DNA of 64,000 bases from Cardinalis cardinalis (lineage: Eukaryota > Chordata > Aves > Passeriformes > Cardinalidae): contig JACDOX010000003.1 in the NCBI GenBank assembly GCA_014549065.1, positions 13,240,462-13,304,461 on the forward strand, read 5' to 3'. Both the position numbers and the translations under genes were made by a program. The first letter of the stretch is position 1. Every line of letters begins with the position of its first letter. Below, piece after piece: positions 52,985 through 64,000 of the stretch. Under the pieces are notes generated by a model. It was not told the origin of the DNA. It did no database searches and saw nothing but the letters and a program-made list of their open reading frames with translations.

Positions 52985-55900
52985 GTAAGATGCAATCCTT
53001 TGCTACCTGTTTGTTGTCCAGATAATTCCAGGAGTTTCTTTCCACCCTTGCCCTGTCTGTTGCTCCCCTTGTCCAGATGAGTTGTGGAAAATCTTTTGTA
53101 AGGTTTTGGAGTGGCTGTTAAGAGACATTTAGGGGATGTCAGCAAGACACTGTGATGATCATTCTATCCTTAATCAATGCCATAAGGCAAAAGAGTATGT
53201 AATGTTAGTGCCCGAACAGTGCATTTGGGCATTACATACAGGCTGTGTTTGTATATGTCCATTAAATGGCTATTATAGAATATATTATGGAAAGACAGTG
53301 CATGTAGCTTTTTACCTGTGTCGATTGCCTTCTTCAGAGCACAGGAAATTTCTGTGCTTCTGGTTCATATATGTTGCCATAAAAGTGTCTAGTGAGCAGA
53401 GGTTGATAGTGCATTAGATAGATATTGTTAGAAAATACTGTGCTCCATATTCTGCATAGGAAATCATGGTCCCTGCATTAGAGGTTTTTACTAGTAAATG
53501 TTTGAGGTACAGAAAGTGGAGATGGACAGNGTGCTGGGAAGGAAGATGATGCTTACAGCTCCCAAGCAGCTGTTATCTCATTCAGTTAACTGCATGTGTT
53601 TATTAACGTGCTGTTGCCGCCCACTCTTCCCTGGGTAGGTTGTTCTTTGCACTAAAAGTGAGCACCCACAAACAACACTGTAGTAGTCATCCCCCCCTTG
53701 TANCAGGCTGATGCAGTCCCACACGTGTACTCTGCAAAGTGAGGGTGCANGTAGAGGGCTGCTGGTGAATTCCTGTAATGACATTTACTTAACTTGACTC
53801 TGAAGTTTCTAACAGTACAGACATGATGTGTGAGTTCTAGCACTTAACTGATCTTTAGTAAATGGGCCCATGTAACCCTCCTAATAATATCANTGATCAC
53901 TTCTCATTGAATTCTCTAGTCACAGCTGCTAAAAGTAAGCAAGCAAGCACTGTGGGGGGGAGTGAANTTTTTCATTCAAACTGACTATCCTTAGAGAAGC
54001 TGTGTTGATTTTGTAGAAACTGTTGAGGTTGTTCAGTTTAACCCAGGTATGTAGGTGCACTTCGCTGAATATGTGATGTAAAGAACTGTTTTAACTGAAA
54101 GCAAGCTTATCCTGCCAACCCAAATTTGGCACTGAATTTTCATTACATGGGAAACTCGTTGTATGCTCCTTGTCTTTTCTAGTTAACTTTTGGTGAAAAT
54201 AAATATATATATAGGGATTTTAATAGTGGCTACACTATTTTACTATTTAAATAGTGTAGCCGCTTTCTGCATTGATATCGATTCATTAAAGAATTNGCTT
54301 ACTCCTGCATACATTTATTGCAATAGATTTCGTACTAGAATCAAGCACCAAAAAAAAAAGGGAGTTTTGGTGCAATCTGGTGTGAAAAAAAATGGAATCT
54401 CTTGCCCCATTTTGTTCCTGTGTTGAAATATGCCATTTTCCCATGCTCTAGCCACAGCTAGAACATGATTTAAAATAATGGATTTTTTTGCCTGCCTTTG
54501 TAAGAGCTAAATGCTGCTAGAAAACCGTAGTCTAGAAGTATAAACCAGCACATACTTGCCTTATTTCAGCTCGAAAAATCCAAGAGAATTTTGTGAGGTT
54601 TTTGATCAGCAAAAGCAGCACACAAAGGTTTGTGTACCCAGTGCTTGCCTTGTGCCCGCTGTGTAACATTTCCCCAGCCCTCAGAGGGCCAGCACCAGTC
54701 AGCACAGGTGCTGTTTTGACAACTTGGACACCTCTGCAAATGAGGCTCTTCCCAGCTCCCGGGCAGGCAGCACGGCTACTGCGCTTCCCCATATGCCTGC
54801 TCCGAGTTCTGACGAGACAAGCGCCGTCCTCGCAGGCAAAGGCGGCTCCCCAGGCAGCTCCCTAACCTACCCTGCAGCTCTGGGGTTCTCTGGGGCAGCA
54901 GGGGTAGGAGCTGTACCAGCCTTGCAGGAACTGTGTCAGTGTGCCAGAGGAGGTGATGGAATGGCAATTGGAAACGTGGTTTCCATAGATACCGATACCC
55001 TGCGGCAAGGCTTTTGGGATTGAGGGTGCTGGGTGGGAGAGGAATGGCAGATACCTGTGGAAGTGCTCGTGCTGGGGCTGTCATGCAGGCAGGTGTCAGG
55101 GCATGCAGAGTAACCCAGCTCTGCTCTCCCTGACTCGGAGCCAGCCTCGCTGGCCACCCTTTTGTGATATCCCTGGCTCAGGACCTGCCTCAAGGTGAGA
55201 ACGAGAGGATTGATCCAGAAAATGGGGTCCAGTTGCTGTGGGGAAGATGCTCTGAACTGTTGGGAGTTGTTGTGTGCACACAGAACCCCAACAGTAAGGG
55301 GCTGGGTTGCACTGCTCTGGCACTGTGGTTGCAAACACTTTTTCTTTTTTTCCCCACTGTTGGTAATAAGATGTTTCAATAGTGTCAAACTCCTTCTAAA
55401 TATCAAGACCAGCTTTGAATCTAGACTTCTAGCATTAAATACTTTATATAACTGACTTTTGGTTGGTATTTGCCCTTCCTATTTTGGTGATTAAATAAAA
55501 AAGCAGCTTTCAGGGTGTGCAGGGCAGGCTTTTTCCTGATATGTGTCTGTGGACCTAGAAGTGTAGGAGACCCATGCAGGATGGAGTTATATTTTAAATT
55601 TTTCTTTTACANGCTGATTTTATTCTTCTCAGGATCTCAGACAGCCATAACAGCCTTTGAGGCCACGGTGACCTCAGCTGCTGTGCTAGCCAAAGGCTCC
55701 AGTGCCTNGGAAGACTTTTTTATACCCGACAAATCTCCATTAAATCAGTCCTGACAGACTTGNACAGTTCTTTTCCTTTCCATGAACTCTTTGTTGTTTT
55801 CTTACATTTCCCACAATTGCCCTAACTCTCACCTACCTGTAAACATTGGATTTCAGAGCAGGGTGTCCCTGTGGGTCCCTGTGTTGCACTGTACCCAGCT

Positions 55901-57391
55901 CATGGCCTGTGGATGGCAGTGGTTTAGNCCTGGCCGCCTGGGCCATAGTGGCTGTGCTCTGCCCCAGCTGCTGTCCAGCTGCCTCTGCCTGCACACGAGG
56001 CTGGCCTCAGGGANCAGGGAAATCTTACACCCTTTCTGTGTGTGTCCTGCCTGTGACAGGCAGGGAGCAAGCCCAGAGCAGTGCCTGCTGAGCCTGGATA
56101 TGGAGAAGACACAGGTTGGCTAAGGCTTTATCTGGAAGTCTTAAGGAAGAGTGATTAGTCTAGTGTGTTGTCTTGACTGATTTTGGCTCCATTATTAATG
56201 TGGCCTCCATACAGAAGAGATGTCAGGAAGAAGAAGATTTGGAGGACAACAAAACAGAAGAAGTTCAGAAAGTTTGGTTTTGTCTAGTTAACCTTCCTAT
56301 TAACAAATAAACATTTGAGCATGTCTGCATAGTTAAAAATTAACATTAGGTGTACTCTAGCAGACTTCCACTCTGACACAAAAAAGGGATCCATCTGAAA
56401 AGGATCATAATTGGGCCAAATATGAGGGTCACTGGGGTGTGTAGGTGGTTTGGGTCTGTGAACTGTGAACTTTGCCATGGGAGACACTCGGCATCACACT
56501 GCCCTCACTCCNTCTCCTGCCAGCGCATTCTGGGGACCACCAGTCCAAGGGGCTTTAAAGTGGACATCCTGTAGCAGTCTTCTGAGCCGTATTGACAGAA
56601 GCCTTGCAGGGATAGTCCAGCCCAGGGAAAGCACTGGCAGCGTCCGTTATTGTCCTTCATTTGTCACAGAAGCTGATGGGAAATCATTCAATTAAAAGGA
56701 GTGCAGCGGAATACACAAAATCTCAATATGAGTTTAGGAGAATGAGGGCAGCANATCAAAGGCATGCCAAAGCCCAGCTTTATGAAATGATTTTTTTTTT
56801 TTCATTTCCACTGATTTCCTAGGTGAAATTAGGTGACTGTCTGGCCAGCATAATGATTATAAGGCTGGGAAACCATACATACTCAAGTGACATACGTATA
56901 GTTTTAATAAAGGATGAGGGAGACTTGAGGGAGTGCATTAAATTGAGTAATAATTTATTATTTAGAGACCTCTACCCATTTACTCATTTTTTCTGGGAGA
57001 ATTGGCTCTTCCTCCAAGGTGTAGGCTACTTCTGGAGAGAGGGGGAGAAGGTAGAGCCTGGTGGCTGTGCTGTAGTAGCTGGCTGGCAAAGCCAATGTCA
57101 GTGTGTGTCTGCAGCCCAGTGGCCCAGCTACCTATCCTGTTGTTGAGCTGCTCAGTAAACATGCTGGGAGAGGGAGAGGGGGAGGCTTGACAGGGCCTTG
57201 CATGTCCTATAGGAATGCACTGCAATTATTTCCAATCACAATTAACCTGATTAGAATAATGGACAGGAAGTGTCCCTCTGTAGCTAATGCAGTTTGGCAT
57301 CAGCTGACTGAAATCCTTTGATAATTTCTGCACAGATGGCTGGGCTGAAAGCAGCACTTTTTTAATTATTATTTTCATGGTCTCTTGGTAG
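52985..57391 (+). other. SATB2: SATB2 intron, 4.4 kb
   Basis: The intron runs from gtaaga at 52985 to ttggtag at 57391; it is the only TAG acceptor among those seen. It contains the short hairpin at 54225-54264, a GC-richer stretch at 54640-55150 and another at 55850-56100, with several chance ORFs. The last 200 bases before the exon are rich in ATTA and CCAAT-like words (57220-57260) and could be conserved flanking intron. Confidence 0.9.
54225..54264 (+). other. Perfectly pairing 16-bp hairpin
   Basis: The arm agtggctacactattt at 54225-54240 pairs with aaatagtgtagccgct at 54249-54264 around the 8-base loop tactattt. In sense RNA all 16 positions pair, one as U-G wobble. The pairing does not extend outward, so it is shorter than a usual microRNA precursor. 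Confidence 0.6.
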
Positions 57392-57547
57392 GCCAAAACC
57401 TCGACACCAACAACAGACCTCCCCATTAAGGCGGACAGCGCCAACGTCAACATCACAGCTGCCATTTATGATGAGATCCAACAGGAGATGAAAAGGGCCA
57501 AGGTATCTCAAGCTCTGTTTGCCAAAGTGGCTGCCAATAAAAGTCAG
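57392..57547 (+). CDS. SATB2: SATB2 coding exon, residues 463-514 (linker and first half of CUT2)
   Basis: The exon reads AKTSTPTTDLPIKADSANVN then ITAAIYDEIQQEMKRAKVSQ and ALFAKVAANKSQ. After a short linker this is the first half of the second CUT repeat (CUT2, about 473-560), which with CUT1 contacts AT-rich matrix-attachment DNA. The DLPIK block and AANKSQ ending match SATB2; SATB1 has a different linker and AATKSQ. Human differences seen are in the linker (Ala and Ser in place of Val and Gly near IKxDxAN, Val for Ile after Asn). The acceptor is ttggtag and the donor a strong gtgagt. Length is 156 nt, exactly 52 codons, phase 0 at both ends. The remaining CUT2 exon (expected to start GWLCELLRW) is not in the window. 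Confidence 0.98.
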
Positions 57548-58746
57548 GTGAGTGGTATAGGAGATTTCATTGTTGTGGGGCTTTCTGGGGTTTTGTTTTT
57601 AAAGCAAGCTCTGGGTTTGGGACTAGATCCATCTCGTCCTCCTACCAATAAAATTACATCTGTTCCTACCGTAATAATAATTTTCATCTCTGGGGAACCT
57701 GTCATGTTTGGCTTTTGCCTGCTTAAGTGGTTTCCTTTTCCCTTTTAAAAGTGGCTGAGGAAAGGGTCAGTTCACAGCCAAGCTTTTCCTCCCTTTTTGT
57801 ACAAACATGTTTGTCTTTTCCCACGTGTGGTATATAACTTACNCTTCTGCTAGTAGGACAAGGAACTTCCAAAATGGTGGTATCCTACTCATTCTGCAGG
57901 TAATGAAATTGCTTTCTCAAGTGGTTAACTGAAGGAAGGCAATGGGAAACAGCATATTATGCAGGTGTTTCCTTTTTAGCATGTTGTATGTGCTGCATAC
58001 GGTATTGCCATGTGAATAATTCACATTGGATCCAATCATTTTTACAAAAAGGCATGAGAAGGCACTGCAGTGAGTTCTGCTGGATTAATTTCTACCTTGG
58101 GTGTAAAAAATACATGCGAGCAAACCTAGGTCAGGGTGAAATTCTTGAAGAGAATCCATTAATTTAAAAATTTCATCCAGCTCTTTAAAAAAATATAATG
58201 CACCAGAAGGGATTTTGTGGAAAGGAGGACAGATTTTTTTGAAGGGCAGCAAGTGGATTGGAGATTGTTGGAAGGAATTGTTTACTCAGTGAAAAGAGCT
58301 GCTTCTGATCCTGGATGAAATTATTCAGTTCAGCAAGGAGAGGGCATCAATATGCACACAAAAAATGCACAAATGTGCACGTGACAATGAGAGAGTGGGA
58401 TAGAAGTATCTAGGTGCATGCACTCTGAAAAACACACACTTCCCTTTGTGCAGGGAAACAACATTATAGTCATTAAAGCAGATGTAAAATAAGCGGTTGA
58501 AAGGCATATAAAGAAAGCATCAAAGGCTATCAAAGCACATGGGAAAGCCTTGTCCTTCTTACAGGTATTTGTGTCCTGACACGTGGAGATCTGATTAATT
58601 TTTCCTTCTAAATGTAATCATTTATTTTCTTTACATTTTGCTTTCTCTTGTCAGGATAAAGGGGTTACAGTCCCTCTACCCCCCAAACCAAATCCCAGGC
58701 TCAGTATGAAATACATAAAAGGAAAATACCATGGAACCCTCTTAAA

Positions 58747-58868
58747 CTGTTAAATGCATAAAAATCTCATGTACCACATGGCAAAATATAATGAGAACTG
58801 GAGCTGTTAAACGAATAAAGCTGTTAAAAGCATAATGCCACTTGGCACAACTACTGTGCATTTAACGG
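58747..58868. repeat. Three direct and one inverted copies of a ctgttaaa-gcataa word
   Basis: Related 17-mers occur at 58747 (ctgttaaatgcataaaa), 58804 (ctgttaaacgaataaag) and 58821 (ctgttaaaagcataatg); the last two are directly adjacent. An inverted copy (gtgcatttaacgg) lies at 58856-58868. A small palindrome, tgcca-ct-tggca, similar to an NFI half-site pair, lies between them at 58836-58847. Confidence 0.6.
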
Positions 58869-61212
58869 TTTTCCACTGTGTAATAAATGACATATGTGGT
58901 AAACGTGCAGTAAATATAAAAACTGCACAATTGATTTTGCAAACGTGCCCCTTATTCTTTGCTCCATGCAGATATCAAAGTTCCACCCAGAATCCGGACT
59001 GGACAGCTTTTAATAAGGAGTGTTTTAACACAGACCGAATGCCAGCCTCTCTGAGGTTTGGCTTAAAATTGCCTGCAAGCTTCCTGTCATTATACCCAGA
59101 GGCTTCTTGAAATACAGAGGGACTGAACCACCCAGCAATAATTTGGGTGGCTCACCAGCTTTGGTCTGTGCCAGCTTGAGTACACTTCTCTGGCAGCATT
59201 GCACACCAGCGCCAAAGCAAAAATAAGATCTGTAGTCTTTCACGTGGAAAAAAAGCAGGGCAGATTTTGAACACCAGATGCAAAAGGTTAAGAACAGGAT
59301 CCACAAATGTTACTGTTTAAAGCAGAGTTACTGCACATGAAGGCTTTGTTTCTTCAGCAGCAGCGAATAAAGAAGTGTTTCTGAGGCTGATGTTTCTTTT
59401 GTTTCGCAGCCTTGCCAAAGCAGTTCTGGCTCCCTGGGATGGCCCAGCATTCGCCATGCTGAGATGTCATAGCGCTCTGCTGGAGCATGAAAGTGGTTTA
59501 TGGGGGCACTGGAAGGCAGGGACAGAGGAAAGCCACAGCCAAGAACCACAGTACAGGGCCACCCCCTGCCTCAAAGCCCACCTGTGTGCCTGCCCCTGGC
59601 CTGGCTTGGTGTGCCTGTGGTGTCCTGCCACTGCCTGGGGAGCTCTGTGGCCCGGAAGAGTGCCAAAAAGCCAGGACGCAGCTGCCTGCATGGGGGAGAG
59701 CCACGGTGGCATGGTCAGCCTTAGGTCTGACTTGTGTGCAGACTAGCAGTTGGATGTTCCCAGTGCTTTGCACAGGCCAGCTGTGCCAGTTGTGGGAATT
59801 TCTGGTGAAAATGCTGCTGATTTCAGCTGCTGAGTTACATGGTGGGAAGCACTCATTGAAAACTGCCCATGTTTGCAGAAGAGAGTTTGAAAGGGGGGAA
59901 AAAGAGCTAGTCTGAGGCTTTGCTTGGACTCTCCGCCAAGGTTCGTTCACTTGCTATTCTCCACAGGCCTGGCTTGTGTTGTGTTGGCTTCCTCTATTAT
60001 TCCCTCACCCCAGACTACTGAGAGGCTTCCAGTTTGCTAACAAGGCATGTGTTATGTTGGGCGCTGCTGTTCTGTCAACAGCAATCCACGGTGCTGTGAG
60101 ATCTTCACAGTTTTAGCAGGCACTGAATCTCCGACAGGGATGTTTTGACATTTTATACGCAGGGCTGTGTGTCATGTACCCGAGAGAACATCCAAAGGCT
60201 ACAGAGACCTCGTTTCTTCTGCTGTCTCTGTACAGGAAGAGTGGTACCCACTGAGAACAGTTATTGCAAGAGGCATCGTCTACTGGTGGAGTTAATTGAT
60301 CTCTAACAAGTAACCATCTTCATTCTTAAGTCATGGCAGTGTCTCAGCAACTGAAGGGAAGGACAGTTTCTAGAAACTGAGGTTGCAAATCACAGAGCTC
60401 ACAAGTCANCATAAAGGCAAGCTTCAGGGCTTTATGGAGGTACCAAGGTAGTAGGGTGAGAATTCTTTAAGGGAATACATCTTCATAAAGATTTCAAGCC
60501 ATTCATTTTAGACATTGACTTATTCGTCACTTACCTGAATATGCACTTTATTCCTTGCAACTTTTATCTAGATCTTTTTAGCCTTTGANAAGTGCTGTGC
60601 ATCCCTTTGTATTTTGTTAAGCCAGCAGGAGCTGAGAGCTCAGTGCCCTCACAACACATTCTCCAAAGCTGCCCTCCTATTTTAGTTGTCAGCTGTTAGG
60701 GATGTACCAATGGACAGCAGGATTGTCTGGGGATACTGCCTGCCTAGTGCCCTTTTAGTGGCTAAAGCTGGGAGCTGTATTAGCATGTTGGGAATGTTTC
60801 TGAGTGTGGCTGAAACACCAGGGTTTCGTTTCTGGTCTACACTTCAGGCTCCCCTGGTTATATTTAATTCACAAGAGACACGTTTCTGCTGTGCTCTTTC
60901 AGAGAAGCTTGGTGGCCTGNGTGTATGCAGAGCTGGGCAGTGGGACAAGCAGAGACTTTGGATTGTGTTTGGATTGTTGGTTTTACAGCTGGCTTCTTCA
61001 TTCGATTCCTCAACTGCTCTAGAGTACAACTCCAGGAAAACCATTTCCCCATGACCGTCTGACTCTGATGCTGTGCAGCAGCATCACCCCTTTGACCTNT
61101 GCTAGTGAGAGTCCTGTCAGAAGCTGTGCTGTGCTCAGCAGATTTGATTTTTTTTTAGTCTTTGAAAAATGGATTTAGGAATGTAGTTCTGTTTGTAGTA
61201 AACAGTGACTAT

Positions 61213-61230
61213 CAAAATAAATAAATAAAT
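61213..61230. repeat. AAAT microsatellite
   Basis: About four copies of the tetranucleotide unit aaat, followed by an N at 61231. A short simple repeat. Confidence 0.8.
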
Positions 61231-62324
61231 NGTGGGCACTGCTGGCTGGAGCCATTTTTGACAGTCTGAGAGAGGGCAGACTTTGTATGAACATAGAGAT
61301 CAAACTTCCCAGAGCTCTGCCAGGGCAAGAGACTCTTAATCAGCCTGAGNTGGCATGGGGAACCATGTTGCTGGGGATCAGCCCTGGGAAGGGCAAATGG
61401 AACCTCCACCAGTTCAGTGAAAACAAAAAGTATGGNCTTGAAGCTGAAATTCTTTCCAAGAGACTGGAGTTTATTCCAGTTGAACCGCAGTAAAGTAAGA
61501 GAGACNCCTTGGAGCAGCATTTGAAAAAATGTTAAGGATCAGTCTCTGTGTGGTATTTTTACCCTGTTGAAAAGTAAGCAAACAAACAATAAACTTGATG
61601 AGGGTTTGAGTTTGGGGGCAGAAAAGCCCTTCAGTTGAGGCCCTTGTGGTGAAAAAAGCCCCAGGCCTATGGATGAAAATCACTATGACAGTTCCTTGCC
61701 TTTCTTCTGACTTTCCTTTTTCATGTCAAGATTCCTGCCTCATTTCCAGTTCTCTGGCCAAGGAGGGTGTTAGCCCACAGCAGGATCCCAGGCTAGGTGG
61801 GATCTAGGCTAACTTCCCATGCCCTTACCACCTGCTCATCCTCCAAAAAGGAAGTACAGGAACTGCAAGAGGAATGAGCAGTGTCACTTTGAGGAAGGAT
61901 TAGCTTTAGAAACCCTTAATTTCATCTCTTCCTCTGTTTCCTTCCCAACTTACATTCCCTTGTATTCATTTGATAGGATGGGATGCCTTCTCTCTTCCAT
62001 TTAGCTTAGAATAGGTGTTCTCTTTGGCCTTAAANTAATTAGCTTCCAGTGATGATGAACAGTAGCTAGAAAAAGCAGCTGGTGGTGAAGATGTGGAGTG
62101 TGTATAGTGTGTGCATACAGGGCACTTCTTACAGCCTTATCTCAGTGCCTTCTTTATGATGCTTTGAATCTCTACAGCTGGGGTGTATCTGTTGTGCTGA
62201 TATGTTGATGTTCTTGTCACATATGGAGGAAATGCAGAAAGACATTTCTCTCCTTGACTGAACTTAAAATTTCTTCTATGTATCTTTAGACTAGAGCTTC
62301 TTTTCCACAGACTTGTATGTGAAA

Positions 62325-63113
62325 ACAATGTGACCAGANAAGTGGGCCCATATGAACCTCACGGGGTTTGACAAGGCCAAGTACAGTGTCCTGCACCTGG
62401 GTCAGGGAAACCCCAGTATCAGCACAGGTTGAGGGATTAAGGGGTTGAGAACAACCCTGCCAAGAAAGACTTGGTGATGCTGGTAGGTGAAAAGCTGGTA
62501 AGGAGCTGTAGAAGTGCACTCTTAGCCCAAAAGGCCAGCTGTGTCCTGGGCTGCAGTCACAGCAGTGTGACCAGCAGGTTGAGGAAGGTGATTCTCACCC
62601 TCTGCTCTGCTCTGGTGAGACCCCATCTGGAGCACTGCATCCAGCTCTGGGGTCCCCAGCCCGGGAGGGTCTTCAGCTTGTTGGGGCAAGTCCAGAAGGG
62701 GCCACAAAAATTATCAAGTGGCTGAAGCACCTCTCCTGTGAAGTCAGGCAGAGAGAGTTGGGGCTGTTTAGCCTGGGCATGGAAGGGTCCAGGGAGCCTT
62801 TGTTGCAGCCTTTCAGTACTTAAAATGGGGCTTATTTAGCCAGGCCTGGTGTGACAGGTCAAGGGGTAATGGTTTGAAACTAAAATAGAGTCATTTNAGA
62901 CTAGATGTATAAGGAAGAAACTTTTTAAGTGAAAGTGGTGAAACACTGGAACAGGCTGCCCACAGAAATGGCAGATGCCCCATCCCTTTAAACATTCAGG
63001 TTGCTCAGAGTCTAGCCTGATCTATTGAAGATGCCCCTGCTCATTGTAGGGGGGAATTGGACTAGAGACCTTTAAAGGTCCTTTCCAAACTAAACTATTC
63101 TGTGATTCTGTGA
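62325..63113 (+). mobile_element. 5'-truncated CR1 LINE with decayed ORF2 C-terminus
   Basis: The segment has typical avian CR1 words in order: gggcccatatgaacctcacg, acaaggccaag, gtcctgcacctgggtcaggg, gtgaccagcaggttgagg, ctggtgagaccccatctgga and ggaacaggctgcccacagaa. It ends in the characteristic attctgtgattctgtga repeat at 63097-63113. The frame at 62471-62725 still reads SALVRPHLEHCIQLWGPQPG, the conserved C-terminal region of CR1 ORF2 (reverse transcriptase protein). The frame is broken soon after, so the element is dead. CR1 copies usually lack an A tail and are truncated at the 5' end, as here. Orientation is the same as SATB2. Confidence 0.93.
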
Positions 63114-64000
63114 CAGCATCTGCAGCAGTGCATTGGCCTCTCAGCAGCTGAATGAATAAGGGACAGTTGTGGAGCTGGGACTTNGCTCACAGAGTCCTTG
63201 GCAGACCCAGGAGCTGATGGTGGGCTGCTTGCCCTAACCACAAGCCCACACTTCCTCTCTAGTATGGGGAGAAGCCAGTTTGAACTTGGAATGCTGGAAA
63301 TTTCCTCAGTGCACAGCATCCTTCCCTCTGAGGCCAAGAGCTCTAAGCAGACTTGGTGTTCCCATGAATCTAAGGTACTTCAGGACTCATGTATCTCATT
63401 CTTTTTTTTAAAATAATTTCATGCTTTATGAGGCTANTGAGAAACTGGCCCTCATGAAAGTGCTTTGCATTTTCTGGGGAGGAAAAGTACCAAGCATTTC
63501 AGAAAATCCAGACTGTTGAGTGATTAACCTTGAACTATATCAAAATTCTCCAAGTAAAGCTTCTCAGGTTCAGTCCCCCTCCCCCGGCNCTCATCAAGAA
63601 TTCATTGAAGCCATGACAGAACTCTCCATTACAGTTAGTCTTTTATCCATTTCAGCTTTCTTGATTAGGTTATCTTGAATCATTAGGGGGTTTATTTATT
63701 TTAATAGACACTTATTGGATTCATGGTAAGAGAGTTTGGCGACTAAGGAACAAGAGCTGAATATTATCTAGCTCATTTTGCATTGTGGAGTCCCAAACTA
63801 NGCAGAGAGAAGAGATGCTGGGGAAGTTTGTCCAGAGGACTCCTGTGATCCCATGTGGGAAAGGAGCCTTCTCTGAAGAGTGCATTTCTTTACTAATCTT
63901 TCAAGACTTGCGTCAATCATTGCTGCTTTTTCTTCCTTTTGTCACATATGTTGACATTTTCTGCACTGATGATGTGGGTGAGGAAACGGCCTTTTACATT

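Larger units (their letters stand above)
57548..64000 (+). other. SATB2: SATB2 intron (5' part), at least 6.5 kb
   Basis: After gtgagt at 57548 no further SATB2 exon is found, so the intron splitting CUT2 continues past the window end. It contains a repeated 17-bp word at 58747-58868, a GC-rich patch at 59490-59720 with overlapping chance ORFs on both strands, an AAAT microsatellite at 61213 and the CR1 element at 62325-63113. Confidence 0.85.

Noticed and set aside
59375..59950. Overlapping ORFs of 120-150 codons on both strands
   Set aside because: All frames are open together because the patch is GC-rich with few stop codons; the translations are Cys/Trp/Pro-rich without domains.
57548..64000. 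The second CUT2 exon or homeodomain exon
   Set aside because: No translation beginning GWLCELLRW and no homeodomain-like frame is present; the sequence is intronic with a CR1.

Overview
The window is vertebrate nuclear DNA, most likely from a bird. It holds the middle part of one large gene on the + strand, the chromatin organiser and transcription factor SATB2. The bird assignment rests on a 5'-truncated CR1 LINE at 62325-63113, a CR1 tail on the other strand at 14887-14942, and a short piece resembling an avian ERV LTR near 11655. The species cannot be fixed from this. Isolated single N bases are scattered throughout (well over one hundred), as in a consensus with masked heterozygous or low-quality positions.

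Six coding exons are visible, each with AG/GT borders and with matching phases. They lie at 21789-21915, 23954-24077, 28820-28922, 41282-41754, 52772-52984 and 57392-57547. Joined, they encode residues 116-514 of the 733-residue human SATB2 numbering with no insertion or deletion: the end of the ubiquitin-like oligomerisation domain, the CUT-like domain, the proline/glutamine-rich linker with both SUMO sites, all of CUT1 and the first half of CUT2. The N-terminal exons lie upstream and the rest of CUT2 plus the homeodomain lie downstream of the window.

Layout: 1-21788 is intron, 21789-28922 holds three small exons, and 28923-41281 and 41755-52771 are introns of 12.4 and 11.0 kb around the largest exon. 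The range 52772-57547 holds two phase-0 exons, and 57548-64000 is intron ending in the CR1. No second protein-coding gene, tRNA, rRNA or CRISPR array is supported. Most ORFs longer than 60 codons outside the six exons are short, uninterpretable and typical of chance.

The most interesting non-exonic structure is a long, nearly perfect stem-loop at 45591-45674 (39-bp arms, 6-base loop). It grows out of a three-copy 21-bp tandem repeat and has the size of a microRNA precursor in the sense orientation of SATB2. A second, smaller sense-strand hairpin lies at 54225-54264. Other points are a C24 homopolymer, perfect POU octamer sites inside homeodomain-rich AT blocks, and a possible cryptic exon near 42881-43088. 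None of these is proved functional by sequence alone.
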